Part shown: in pieces, positions 1 to 7,055 of the stretch
How positions within the stretch are numbered: the stretch's first letter is position 1
Layout: every line of letters starts with the position of its first letter
Virus record (IMG/VR): IMGVR_UViG_3300038421_000078
Location: 1 to 44,158 of that record
From: a virus
Length of the DNA: 44,158 bases
Strand: one strand, 5' to 3'
Made by a program: the position numbers and the translations under genes
The notes under the pieces: generated by a model
Told to the model about the DNA's origin: nothing
The model's database searches: none
Seen by the model: only the letters and a program-made list of their open reading frames with translations

Positions 1-127
1 GGTCAATCAGGAATCGGGAATATCCTTATTATCGTCTATCTGCCAGATAGACGATAGGCCAAGAATGCAAACGTACAAGAACGCCAGTGAGGTATAGGGT
101 TTTCCTTTGTCGTAAGCCGTGATGCGC
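1..127. repeat. Terminal direct repeat, left copy
   Basis: Bases 1-127 are identical to 44032-44158. The repeat ends inside the C-terminal part of the minus-strand gene at 7-219, and that gene is complete only at the left end. The simplest reading is that the contig closes into a circle of 44,031 bp. A length of exactly 127 is a common maximum assembly k-mer, so a real packaged terminal repeat is possible but not needed. Confidence 0.95.
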
Positions 128-219
128 TCAAAACCAACCCAATAAAACCACTGCTTGAAATCCATTTCCCACGGGAAATTGTATATCCACTGATGCGTAA
201 TAATTACATTCCTTTTCAC
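7..219 (-). CDS. Small protein with one possible membrane segment
   Basis: This is a 70-residue protein of unknown function and the last gene of the leftward replication operon. The start chosen is GTG at 219. It overlaps the stop of the upstream RusA-like gene as GTGA and has AAGGAAGG just upstream. A longer reading frame to 267 would overlap that gene without need. Residues around 43-58 (SLAFLYVCILGLSSIW) are hydrophobic and could span a membrane, while the N-terminus is rich in Trp, Phe and Tyr. The 3' part is repeated at the right end of the contig because of circular closure. No family was recognised. Confidence 0.6.
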   Translation of the reverse strand: MKRNVIITHQWIYNFPWEMDFKQWFYWVGFERITAYDKGKPYTSLAFLYVCILGLSSIWQIDDNKDIPDS

Positions 220-659
220 TGCGCACCTTCCTTGATGTGCTTCTTGTACAGCCGTTCCGAGGGCCATCTGACATCACAGCACGCGCACACCCAGGGAAAC
301 GGGTCGCTGACCTGCGTGGCCTCGATGATGACCTGATCCACCGTGCCCTCTTCGCTGATGGTGGTCACGCTCCTGATCCAGCCGGGCGTGTCGTCGGGCA
401 CCCACCAGCCTTTGATGCCGTCAATAAAAACCTTGCTGCAAATATTGTCAGCGTCCATCAGGTGATGGACGAATTGCGCCGTGACCGTGACGGCGATCTG
501 GCCGGTGAACATGGGCTGCTCAGGGTCCAACGCGGCCCGCACCAGGCCATGGATCTGCTGCGCCACCGCTGCCCGCACCGCCCAGTGTTTGCCCCGGTAG
601 AACTGTTGCCAGCCTATCGCCCGGCCAGGGATGACGATCTTGCGCGTGTCGCTTGTCAC
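216..659 (-). CDS. RusA-like Holliday junction resolvase
   Basis: This is a predicted 147-residue junction-resolving endonuclease, which in phages cuts branched DNA left by recombination and replication. The central region reads MDADNICSKVFIDGIKGWWV followed by PDD. It matches the RusA pattern of an acidic D-x-D-N, K-x(3)-D-G and a later D-D that together bind the metal ions. The N-terminal IVIPGRAIGWQQFYRGKHW fits the RusA first strand. The last 25 residues (CACCDVRWPSERLYKKHIKE) look like a zinc-finger-type tail, which ordinary RusA lacks. The start is GTG at 659, overlapping the stop of the winged-helix gene, with GGAGG upstream. It is translationally coupled to both neighbours. The family call rests on motif reading only. 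Confidence 0.55.
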   Translation of the reverse strand: MTSDTRKIVIPGRAIGWQQFYRGKHWAVRAAVAQQIHGLVRAALDPEQPMFTGQIAVTVTAQFVHHLMDADNICSKVFIDGIKGWWVPDDTPGWIRSVTTISEEGTVDQVIIEATQVSDPFPWVCACCDVRWPSERLYKKHIKEGAQ

Positions 660-892
660 TTCTTGCCTCCAATCTTCTCGATTACCCATTTCGGCACGGG
701 CTTGCCGCGCCGCATCTCGATGTAGCCCAGCCGCTCTAAACTGCGCAGGTAGTAGTGCGCCATGCTGGTCGTGGTCAGCCTGGCCAGGCGCACGATCTCG
801 CGCACCGTAGGCGGCACGGCGTTGTCCATCCAAAACTTCTCGACCACGCTGTACACCTGCGCCTCGGTGCGGCTCGGCGCGTCACGAACCAT
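656..892 (-). CDS. LexA-like winged-helix DNA-binding protein
   Basis: This 78-residue protein resembles the N-terminal DNA-binding domain of LexA, without the peptidase half. It has an opening helix (RTEAQVYSVVEKFW), then PPTVREIVRLARLTTTSMAHYYLRSLERLGYIE, which matches the LexA pattern of P-P-T-x-R-E-I, a helix-turn-helix and a wing leading into L-G-Y-I. It should bind DNA, possibly as an operon regulator or an initiator accessory. The ATG at 892 overlaps the end of the upstream gene (stop at 882), and its own stop overlaps the RusA-like start. Longer in-frame starts upstream would run through the neighbouring gene. Confidence 0.65.
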   Translation of the reverse strand: MVRDAPSRTEAQVYSVVEKFWMDNAVPPTVREIVRLARLTTTSMAHYYLRSLERLGYIEMRRGKPVPKWVIEKIGGKK

Positions 893-1433
893 TCTCGACA
901 CGGTACACCTCCACATCCTTGATGAACCTATCCACAATCTTGACCAGACCTGCGGGCAGGTCGCCGCGCACCTGAAGATTGAGCGCCAGGCGGCGCATTC
1001 GATCTAGCACGGCCAGCCAACCTTCCGGCGCCGGGCCGTGCTCGCCAGCGATCAGAGACTTGAACGCTCGCACCGACGCGCCTTGCTCCGCGGCCATGCG
1101 CAGTTGCTCGATCATCTCGTGCGGCGAGATGTCGTAAGCGCGCATGAGTTCGCCCGCCGCGGCGAAGTGGCTGTAGGTGAGGGATTGGCGGACGCCAACC
1201 AGCTCCGGCCGGCCTGGGCGCAGCGCCCGGTAGGTCAGCCCGGCCCGCGCCATGTCCTCGACCGCGCTCACATCCACCGCCAACGTCTGCGCCAGCCGTT
1301 TGGTCTGCCCCGGCGCGTGGTCGCCGACGATCCGGCTGGCTGCCAGGCAGGACAGCCAGCGCGAGGCTGTGCCGCGGCGGTAGCCATCCACGAAGCGCCG
1401 CTCTAAGGTCAGGTAACGGTCAACGTCACCCAT
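882..1433 (-). CDS. Unknown protein, possible DNA-binding
   Basis: The function of this 183-residue protein is not recognised. The start chosen is ATG at 1433 (MGDVDRYLTLERRF), which overlaps the stop of the DNA methyltransferase (1426-1428). The longer frame lies wholly within that gene. The protein looks mostly helical. The segment KRLAQTLAVDVSAVEDMARAG has the spacing of a helix-turn-helix, and a second helical stretch (MIEQLRMAAEQGASVRAFKSLI) follows. Its place between a methyltransferase and a LexA-like protein fits a role in replication or regulation, but this is inference from context. Confidence 0.55.
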   Translation of the reverse strand: MGDVDRYLTLERRFVDGYRRGTASRWLSCLAASRIVGDHAPGQTKRLAQTLAVDVSAVEDMARAGLTYRALRPGRPELVGVRQSLTYSHFAAAGELMRAYDISPHEMIEQLRMAAEQGASVRAFKSLIAGEHGPAPEGWLAVLDRMRRLALNLQVRGDLPAGLVKIVDRFIKDVEVYRVENGS

Positions 1434-2637
1434 TTGCCGCCTCACCAAATAAAGGCAAGTCATGGTAGCCATCGCCCGCCGCCTCAACCGCCGCGCCGCT
1501 CCGCCAATCATCCAAATCGTCCAGCTCCAACCGCTTGCGGGCGATGTCATGCAGGTAGGTGTAGCTCAAATCGCAGCCCACCCCGCGCCGCCCCAACTTG
1601 CGGGCGACCATCAAGGTGGTGCCGGAACCGGCGAAGGGGTCAAAGACGGTGCAAGGAATGGGGTCGGCGGGCGGGCAGTCGCAGCCAGGACGCCAGCCAA
1701 GTGTCTTGACTTGATAGCTCCCATCGCCATCGGCTCCACCTCTCTTGCTGCCGGTCCTTCTGGACACACCTTGCTCTATATCAAGGTTGTGGTCAACCCA
1801 GCTTCCTTTCCCGATGGTTCCGCCGCTTTTTCTCACCACCCTCGCCCACCCCGCGCCGCACACCGGGCAGCAGCCCCGCTCGGACGTGCCCGCCTTGATG
1901 CAAGGCTCCACCAGGCGCGGCGGGTAGGTGGCGAAGTGGGCAAAGGGAGTCGGCGCGGTGGGGATTGTCCAGACGGTGCGGATGTTGCGACTAGATACGA
2001 TGTCTGGCGCAAGACGCGTCCAACCCTTGTGCCCATTTCCGTCTGCAGCGTTCGCCGCTTCTTTTGGTGGCGACAACTTTGTACCCCTCGAGTGAGTGTT
2101 GCCGGTAACGCCCTCCTTCACCGCCTCCGCATCGAAGTAATACCGCTCGCGCTTGGTCAGCAAAAAAACGTATTCATGCGCCCTCGTTGGCCTATCGGTG
2201 ACGCTTTCGGGCATGGGGTTGGGCTTGCTCCAGATGATATCAGAGCGCAGATACCAGCCGTCCGCCTGAAGTGCGAAGGCCACGCACCAGGGGATGCCTA
2301 CGAGGTCTTTGGGTTTTAGACCATTGCCATTCGCCCTCATTCCGCTGTTGTACGATCTACCGACCCCGTTATCGCTGCTACCATATTCTCTGTGTCCACC
2401 GCTGCTCGCGTATGAGTCGCCCAGGTTCAACCACAGCGTACCGTCATCTCTCATCACCCGCCACACCTCGCGGAACACAGCCACCATGTTCGCAACGTAT
2501 TCATCAGGCGTAGGCTCAAGCCCCAACTGACCAGGTACGCCGTAATCGCGCAGCGACCAATAAGGCGGGCTGGTAACAACCATGTGGACGCTGCCAGAGG
2601 CGAGCGGGATAGCCAGGGCGCTAGAGTTTACGAGCAT
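1426..2637 (-). CDS. DNA methyltransferase, N4-cytosine/N6-adenine type
   Basis: This 403-residue enzyme should transfer a methyl group from S-adenosylmethionine to an exocyclic amino group of A or C in DNA. The catalytic motif IV is TSPPYW at residues 22-27. The AdoMet-binding motif I, DPFAGSGTT, lies near residue 333. Motif IV before motif I, with the recognition region between them, is the beta-class order. A CPVCG pair in the middle and a later CDCP could bind zinc. No restriction enzyme is adjacent, so it is an orphan modification enzyme, probably protecting phage DNA from host restriction. ATG at 2637 overlaps the end of the upstream gene by 17 bases. Target specificity cannot be read from sequence. 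Confidence 0.9.
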   Translation of the reverse strand: MLVNSSALAIPLASGSVHMVVTSPPYWSLRDYGVPGQLGLEPTPDEYVANMVAVFREVWRVMRDDGTLWLNLGDSYASSGGHREYGSSDNGVGRSYNSGMRANGNGLKPKDLVGIPWCVAFALQADGWYLRSDIIWSKPNPMPESVTDRPTRAHEYVFLLTKRERYYFDAEAVKEGVTGNTHSRGTKLSPPKEAANAADGNGHKGWTRLAPDIVSSRNIRTVWTIPTAPTPFAHFATYPPRLVEPCIKAGTSERGCCPVCGAGWARVVRKSGGTIGKGSWVDHNLDIEQGVSRRTGSKRGGADGDGSYQVKTLGWRPGCDCPPADPIPCTVFDPFAGSGTTLMVARKLGRRGVGCDLSYTYLHDIARKRLELDDLDDWRSGAAVEAAGDGYHDLPLFGEAANG

Positions 2638-2866
2638 CGCGCGCCTCCACCAACACCTGTTTCACCGGCCCATCCCGCCGCACCACCAGCAACGCGCCAC
2701 GCCCGCCGCGGCGCAGCTTCGTGCCGGGCGTGAACGTGCCACTACGCAGCATGTGTTCGACGCTCTCGGCAGACAGGCACGCGCCGCGCGAGAAGCCGCC
2801 CGCGCGGTCTGGGTCGTGCTCGACCTGGTAGTAGGACGCGAAGTTGTCAAGGGGCTGGCTGGGCAT
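2621..2866 (-). CDS. Small protein of unknown function
   Basis: This 81-residue protein starts at ATG 2866 (MPSQPLDNFASYYQVEHDPDRAGG). That keeps the overlap with the upstream stop (2847) to 20 bases, and the longer frame to 2956 would bury most of that gene. The C-terminal half, TKLRRGGRGALLVVRRDGPVKQVLVEA, looks like a small beta sheet with a basic turn. It lies in a run of overlapping small genes between two methyltransferases and may be an accessory of the DNA methyltransferase whose start it overlaps. No homologous family was recognised. Confidence 0.5.
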   Translation of the reverse strand: MPSQPLDNFASYYQVEHDPDRAGGFSRGACLSAESVEHMLRSGTFTPGTKLRRGGRGALLVVRRDGPVKQVLVEARDARKL

Positions 2867-3050
2867 AAGCAACCGCTCCAACGAAGGCAGAAAAAACCTT
2901 GAGCATCCGCGCCAGTCTGGGGTGGCCAATCGGTAAGCCGTTGTACGTGCGTGCAATCAGCCCGGCCTCGGTAATGCGTGTTATTTCGAGTGCGTTCTCT
3001 GCATACCCGTTTCCGGTCAAGCGCATCAGCGCAATCTCATTCTTCTCCAT
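2847..3050 (-). CDS. Small protein of unknown function
   Basis: This 67-residue protein starts at ATG 3050 (MEKNEIALMRLTGNGY), overlapping the stop of the upstream gene (3037) by 14 bases. The core EITRITEAGLIARTYNGLPIGHPRLARMLKVFSAF looks helical and mildly basic at its end, and could be a small DNA- or protein-binding module. It is part of the tightly overlapped cluster 2621-3312. No motif identifies it. Confidence 0.5.
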   Translation of the reverse strand: MEKNEIALMRLTGNGYAENALEITRITEAGLIARTYNGLPIGHPRLARMLKVFSAFVGAVAYAQPAP

Positions 3051-3312
3051 GACCCATCTCCTCGAAACTGCGAACGAAATAACCGGCCGTGGTCGCCAGC
3101 ATCTTGGCAAGCAGCCGCTCCCACAACGCGCCCGGTAGGCTGCGGTACAGCGCGTCACACAGCACCTGGGCGCGCTCGTCGTAATACTGGCCCTGCTTGA
3201 TCAGCGTGTCGAAGTGCTGGAGCTGATCGGTAATGCGTATCTCGGCCCGGCGCTCTTGCTCTCCGGGCACGACAGGCTTAGCGAATGGAATATAAACGAT
3301 TTCAACGCTCAC
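3037..3312 (-). CDS. Unknown protein in replication operon
   Basis: This 91-residue protein begins MSVEIVYIPFAKPVVPGEQERRAEIRIT and continues with long amphipathic helices (LQHFDTLIKQGQYYDERAQVLCDALY). The ATG at 3312 overlaps the stop of the class I methyltransferase gene as ATGA, so it is translationally coupled. Function is not recognised. The overlaps on both sides argue that it is a real gene of the same transcription unit. Confidence 0.6.
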   Translation of the reverse strand: MSVEIVYIPFAKPVVPGEQERRAEIRITDQLQHFDTLIKQGQYYDERAQVLCDALYRSLPGALWERLLAKMLATTAGYFVRSFEEMGHGEE

Positions 3313-4154
3313 TTTTCACCTTCCTTCTTCTCGACCGTCGCGCCTTGCCCGGTCTGGATGCGGTACGCCAGCAGGAACTCGGCCAGCAGGTGGTCGTAAT
3401 TGGGCGCGCTGTACACCGGCGTGATCAGTGGAACAGACTTGCACAGCGCCAGAATATTGGACGGGATCGGCAGATGGGTCGCCGTGCCAACGTGCTGGGT
3501 CATCATCAAGGGTTGCCAGCCGGTGCGCAGCAATAAGGGGCGCAAGGCTTCGGGTGTGAACAGGCAAGGGTGCGCCAGGCGCGCCCCGGATGGCGAATAC
3601 AGGGCGTGAGGGACTTCGAGCAGCAGCAAGGCGGCGCCGAAAGCCACTTTTTGCGCTGTCCATAAGCCAACGAACGGGTCCTCCATGTGCTCTAACGTGT
3701 GGATACAAGTCACCAGGTCGTAGGTTAGCCGCGGCGCTTCGTCGCTGTTGCGGTACACCAGGTTGCCGCGCTCTTTCTGGAACTCTGCGTGCGCTTCGGA
3801 CGGCTCGACGCCGCTGGCCTCAGCGCCCAGCCCTTTCAACGCCTCGACCAGCACGCCCGCCGAGCTGCCCACGTCCAGCGCCAGAATGCCAGGGCGCACG
3901 ATGGCCTGCAAATACGGGGCCAGCGCCCGCACCCGCTGCGCCTGAGCCACCAGGTCGGTCACGGTTGGCCGCGCCGAGCCGCTGACCTCGACGCGGTATT
4001 GCTCGCGGTAGTAGTCCTTCGGGATTTCTTCCAGGTGGAAGATCAACCCGCACCGCCCGCACAGGTAGTATTGGATTTCCTGGCCGGTTTCCTTGCGCCG
4101 CCCGGCGAAGAACGGTCGGTAATCATCGCTGCCGCAACTTCTACACTGGTTCAT
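3309..4154 (-). CDS. Class I SAM-dependent methyltransferase with zinc ribbon
   Basis: This 281-residue protein has an N-terminal zinc ribbon (C4xxC7 and C32xxC35) followed by a Rossmann methyltransferase domain. LDVGSSAG at 93-100 is the AdoMet-binding motif I and GVEPS the acidic end of strand 2. LVTCIHTLEHMEDP is the motif typical of the Methyltransf_23/UbiE-like group, which acts on small molecules, sugars or proteins rather than DNA bases. The Zn-ribbon plus methyltransferase layout is common among sugar-modifying C-methyltransferases. In a phage operon it may instead modify a nucleotide, glycan or host factor. The ATG overlaps the stop of the helicase-loader gene. The fold is clear and the substrate is unknown. 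Confidence 0.8.
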   Translation of the reverse strand: MNQCRSCGSDDYRPFFAGRRKETGQEIQYYLCGRCGLIFHLEEIPKDYYREQYRVEVSGSARPTVTDLVAQAQRVRALAPYLQAIVRPGILALDVGSSAGVLVEALKGLGAEASGVEPSEAHAEFQKERGNLVYRNSDEAPRLTYDLVTCIHTLEHMEDPFVGLWTAQKVAFGAALLLLEVPHALYSPSGARLAHPCLFTPEALRPLLLRTGWQPLMMTQHVGTATHLPIPSNILALCKSVPLITPVYSAPNYDHLLAEFLLAYRIQTGQGATVEKKEGEK

Positions 4155-5080
4155 TTCGGGCCTCCAATTCCTCTCAAATCTCTCCCGCTCATCAGCACCC
4201 TGGTCGCGTCCTGAAAGCGGGATTGTAGATACTGCCAGCCGTCCGGCAGGTTGCTTGGGTCGGCGTTGGTGGCAAAGGCGGTGGCGGATACATCTCGGTT
4301 GCGGTGGCGGTGGTCTAAGAGCGCCATGATGGTGGCGCGCGCCCAGGGCGTGGTGCTCACCCGGTCAACTTCGTCCAGCGCCAGGAAGGGCAGGTTGCCG
4401 TAAGCGTCGCGGATGGCGCCGCTCGACCCCTCGCCCTCGCCATACGTGGCGCGCAGCGCGTCCAGCAGATCCTCGGCCACGACGTACTCAGCCCGCACCC
4501 CGGCCCGCACCATCCCGGCGACCATCCCCCGCAGGACGCCGCTCTTGCCCACGCCATTCGTGCCGTGCAGCACCAGCCAGCCCTTCGGGTCCGGGGCGGT
4601 AGCCAGCATTGCGTGGGCGGCCTGCACCGCGGCGGTCTTGCCGCTCTCCGCGCCGTAGGTGTCCACGCGCCAGCCCCGCTCGGCCTGGGTTAGCCCGCAC
4701 TCCGACCAGTAGTATTCAATCAGCGCCAGCCGGTCGGAACACACCGGGCAAGGGTAGGATTGGCGCTCGACAGTGTACCAGCCGTCGCCCAACCAGGCGC
4801 CGACCGTGTGCCTGCCGACCGGGGCGTTGTGGTAGGGGCCTGAAAGCGCCACGGTCATCACGACCGCGCCGAAGTCGCCGCAGTTAGGGCAATCCTTGCC
4901 GCCGCCAATCTCCGCAAAGACCACCCGGCTGCCGTTCTGCCGCGCCAGCTCCAGCCGGGCCAGGCCGGCCGGGGGCAGCTTCGGGATGCTTCCAACCGGA
5001 AGCAACGAGCATTCGACCGGAAGTGGCAGGGTGGCCGGCATATCCCGTAGACCCCTGGCGATCTCACCGATGGTTTTCAC
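4151..5080 (-). CDS. DnaC/IstB-type helicase loader
   Basis: This 309-residue AAA+ ATPase is expected to load the replicative helicase at the phage origin. It has two cysteine pairs (C64/C67 and C111/C114) forming an N-terminal zinc-binding module, Walker A GTNGVGKS at 173-180, and Walker B LALDEVD at 233-239. A sensor-like FATNAD and an arginine-finger-like SRFQDATRV follow near the C-terminus. The zinc module before the ATPase resembles the DnaC/phage loader arrangement. No phage helicase is visible, so it probably recruits host DnaB. It lies just downstream of the initiator in the same operon, and its stop and start overlap both neighbours by ATGA. Confidence 0.85.
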   Translation of the reverse strand: MKTIGEIARGLRDMPATLPLPVECSLLPVGSIPKLPPAGLARLELARQNGSRVVFAEIGGGKDCPNCGDFGAVVMTVALSGPYHNAPVGRHTVGAWLGDGWYTVERQSYPCPVCSDRLALIEYYWSECGLTQAERGWRVDTYGAESGKTAAVQAAHAMLATAPDPKGWLVLHGTNGVGKSGVLRGMVAGMVRAGVRAEYVVAEDLLDALRATYGEGEGSSGAIRDAYGNLPFLALDEVDRVSTTPWARATIMALLDHRHRNRDVSATAFATNADPSNLPDGWQYLQSRFQDATRVLMSGRDLRGIGGPK

Positions 5081-5319
5081 GCCGCAGCCTTCTCGTGCGT
5101 GCGCTTGATGAGCGCGGCCTGCATTCGGAGGCCGCGTTGGTAGAGTTTCGCAAACTCCGGACCAACAGGCTCGTCACAACTGTAGGCATGGTGGTACGAT
5201 TTGCCCCGTTTCTTGTCGTCCCACCGCCAGATAGTGACGCTCAGGCGCTGGCTATCGGGCCGGATATGCGGGTATGTTGAAACTTCGACTTCAACATCAG
5301 TGATCGGTTGTGCGTGCAT
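5077..5319 (-). CDS. Small protein between initiator and loader
   Basis: This 80-residue protein begins MHAQPITDVEVEVSTYPHIRPDSQRLSVTIWRW, suggesting a beta-rich start. A basic region and a C-terminal helix (EFAKLYQRGLRMQAALIKRTHEK) follow. AAGGAG is placed 7 bases before the ATG, inside the last codons of the initiator gene, and the stop overlaps the loader start as ATGA. Function is unknown. The position suggests a replication accessory. Confidence 0.6.
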   Translation of the reverse strand: MHAQPITDVEVEVSTYPHIRPDSQRLSVTIWRWDDKKRGKSYHHAYSCDEPVGPEFAKLYQRGLRMQAALIKRTHEKAAA

Positions 5320-5321
5320 GG

Positions 5322-6032
5322 TTATTCTCCTTGTAACTTCTTCCTGTACTCCTCCGCCAGCGGGTGGCGGGGGTTGTCTTGGACGAAGCGGCGCATCATT
5401 TCACGATCGGCCGCGTCGCCTTCTAAGATGAGTTGCGCTGGCTTGGGTGGCTTGCCTTTGACATCGAACACCCCTTGCCATCCGTGTTCGATGCTCTGCT
5501 CTAGCATGGCGATGGCAGTCTCTTCGGAGTATGCAGCCAGTTTCTTGAGCAGGCGCTCCGAGGCAAGCGGGGTGAGCGGGTGTTTGATCTGCTTGCGGTG
5601 GGTCTGGAAGTCCTGCCAGGATAGGGCGAATGGGCCATTGAATGGCAGTGGTGGATTCTTTAATGGTTCTATTGACGGTTTAATTAAAGGTTCGGGTGAC
5701 TCCCGCGTCACCCCCCCAGTGCTACAAATGTCACCCCCCTCGGCCTCAGATGTCACCCTGGGGTGACATTTTGTCACCCCCCTGATGTTGTACAGGTTGC
5801 ACCCGAACGGCCCCTCGTTGGTCAGTATCCCGATCTCGTTCTCTTTCTTGAGCTTCCGCAAAAGGCGCTGCACGTGCCGCTCGCTGAGCCTGGTCTTGCG
5901 GGCCAAGGTGTCAACAGACGGGAAAGAGTTGCCGTTATCATCCGAGAAGTCAGCCAGGGCCAGGAGCAGCAGCAGCGCGCCGCCCTCTTGTTTTGAATTG
6001 TTCCAGACGTGGGTCATTACCGCGATGCTCAT
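5322..6032 (-). CDS. O-like replication initiator, winged helix
   Basis: This 236-residue protein has a helix-turn-helix domain at about 20-80 (FPSVDTLARKTRLSERHVQRLLRKLKK plus a wing ending in YNIRG). A low-complexity Pro/Gly/Thr linker spans about 82-140, and a helical C-terminal domain (WQDFQTHRKQIKHPLTPLASERLLKKL) follows. This is the layout of phage initiators that bind iterons with the N-terminus and the helicase loader with the C-terminus. The iterons lie inside the gene, in the codons for the linker, as in lambda O. The start at ATG 6032 overlaps the upstream stop as ATGA. The frame to 6062 is less likely. The loader gene follows one gene downstream. Confidence 0.75.
   Translation of the reverse strand: MSIAVMTHVWNNSKQEGGALLLLLALADFSDDNGNSFPSVDTLARKTRLSERHVQRLLRKLKKENEIGILTNEGPFGCNLYNIRGVTKCHPRVTSEAEGGDICSTGGVTRESPEPLIKPSIEPLKNPPLPFNGPFALSWQDFQTHRKQIKHPLTPLASERLLKKLAAYSEETAIAMLEQSIEHGWQGVFDVKGKPPKPAQLILEGDAADREMMRRFVQDNPRHPLAEEYRKKLQGE
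5694..5783. other. Iteron cluster, candidate replication origin
   Basis: The 7-mer GTCACCC occurs four times in the plus orientation, at 5707, 5730, 5752 and 5773, three of them followed by further C residues. It occurs twice inverted, ending at 5700 and 5767. Copies 5750-5758 and 5761-5769 form a 9-bp inverted repeat with a 2-base centre. Three copies carry a preceding T (TGTCACCC). The cluster sits in the linker codons of the initiator gene, which matches the lambda-type origin in which the initiator binds iterons within its own gene. The repeat pattern is seen directly and the origin role is inferred. Confidence 0.65.
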
Positions 6033-6214
6033 GGCTGCCCCGCCCACTCTTTCCCGCAACACGGGCAGTAATTCAGGCTTTGCATTGCCCCAACCGTTGG
6101 CTCGCCGTTATCATCTGGCAGCCAATTGATTACAGACAGGTAAACATCGCAGTTGAGACAAATAAGTACCGGGGCATTGATAAAATCTGATTTATCAAGT
6201 TTCGCAATAATCAT
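6029..6214 (-). CDS. Small zinc-ribbon-like protein
   Basis: This 61-residue protein is the first gene of the replication-initiation transcript. It has LICLNCDVY near residue 20 and NYCPCCGKEW near the end, giving two cysteine pairs about 30 residues apart, which is a typical zinc ribbon. The start chosen is ATG 6214 because GGAGGT lies 6 bases before it. The upstream in-frame ATG would leave that site inside the gene. The stop overlaps the initiator start. Function is unknown, perhaps regulatory or DNA-binding. Confidence 0.65.
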   Translation of the reverse strand: MIIAKLDKSDFINAPVLICLNCDVYLSVINWLPDDNGEPTVGAMQSLNYCPCCGKEWAGQP

Positions 6215-6232
6215 AGCGACCTCCAAACAAAA

Positions 6233-6346
6233 AGACCTGCACTTACCCAGGTGGCCTTCAAGAGTGGCAATCAGGATTTTCGCTGGTTAGGCGGAGAGAG
6301 AAAGCCACCTGGGTAAACACAGGTCTATCTCCTGGATCGCCACTCT
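6233..6346 (-). ncRNA. Structured leader RNA with interleaved pairing
   Basis: There are two long complementary pairs in crossing order. Segment A (6233-6258) pairs with A' (6301-6326) as 7 bp, a 3x3 internal loop and 13 bp. Segment B (6261-6275) pairs with B' (6331-6346) as 8 bp, then 3 and 3 bp around small defects. The order A-B-A'-B' cannot form two nested hairpins, so it is either a pseudoknot or a switch between two folds. On the minus strand it lies in the roughly 165-nt leader between the promoter at 6387-6395 and the ribosome site of the gene at 6029-6214, ending 7 bases before that site. A cis-acting translational control element is the likely role. Confidence 0.55.
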
Positions 6347-6386
6347 ATGCCACGCGCGCCACAAGTCACCATCTCGCAGCACCCCA

Positions 6387-6395
6387 ATTATACCA
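6387..6395 (-). promoter_or_regulatory. Extended -10 promoter of replication genes
   Basis: The minus strand reads TGGTATAAT, a perfect extended -10 box with TATAAT at 6392-6387. No good -35 is present at the usual distance, which extended -10 promoters do not need. Predicted transcription starts near 6380, giving a leader of about 165 nt. The ten bases GTGGTATAAT recur exactly at the promoter of the HNH gene (11860-11869). Confidence 0.65.
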
Positions 6396-7055
6396 CTACT
6401 CACCATTACCAACTACCCTGAACTCAAGCACCCACACCCAGGGGTTGAGCGCCCAGGGGTAGCCGCGCTTGGCGTTGATTTCGTCCCACAACTGTTGATA
6501 TTCTCGCACAGCGGCATAGCCGTCGTTCCTACTTGACATCTGGCCCAGCGCTGGCCTTCCGGTGCAGCCCTCAGAGCGAGCGTCATTTACACTAATCCCC
6601 TGCACTCGCTCAACTCGCACGCCCGTTAGTTCGAGCGTTATGCGGCTGGCCCAGCGGGGCATGAAGCGTGCCGAGCGTGTTCTTCCGGCCCACTCCGGCT
6701 TCGGGCCATCAGTAAAATACCAGACCCGCGAACGGCCAACAATCGGCACTTTGCTACCAGGGAGTTTGTCGTATTGTTTATCAACCGCCCAGGTTTCTTT
6801 CACCCAAAGCCGGTCGCCGGGTTGACCGTATGGGCAGGGAAAGCCCTCGTTACTCGGATATACGCGGGCTGTTTCTTCGGCACTTACCGGGAAAGGCCAC
6901 CACGCTATCCAACCCAAACCAGACCCGTCCTTGTGGACTGACTGAGCCGGGCCACCGATATTCGCAGGCTTGCATATTCGCCTTGTCTGCGTCTTTCGCC
7001 CTTCCAATATCGCCCGCACCATTGGTGCGGTGAAGAGGATTGGTCGTTCTTTCAC
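6396..7055 (-). CDS. ASCH-like phage protein
   Basis: This 219-residue protein belongs to a conserved phage family recognisable by RPILFTAPMVRAILEGRKTQ at the start, GDRLWVKETWAV in the middle, RWASRITLELTGVRVERVQ, and the tail LWDEINAKRGYPWALNPWVW. The family has a PUA/ASCH-type beta barrel predicted to bind nucleic acid or modified nucleotides. No catalytic role is established for it. The start overlaps the stop of the upstream 80-residue gene as ATGA. The promoter of the replication genes lies just beyond its stop codon, so expression may continue from the repressor/tRNA transcript. Confidence 0.7.
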   Translation of the reverse strand: MKERPILFTAPMVRAILEGRKTQTRRICKPANIGGPAQSVHKDGSGLGWIAWWPFPVSAEETARVYPSNEGFPCPYGQPGDRLWVKETWAVDKQYDKLPGSKVPIVGRSRVWYFTDGPKPEWAGRTRSARFMPRWASRITLELTGVRVERVQGISVNDARSEGCTGRPALGQMSSRNDGYAAVREYQQLWDEINAKRGYPWALNPWVWVLEFRVVGNGE

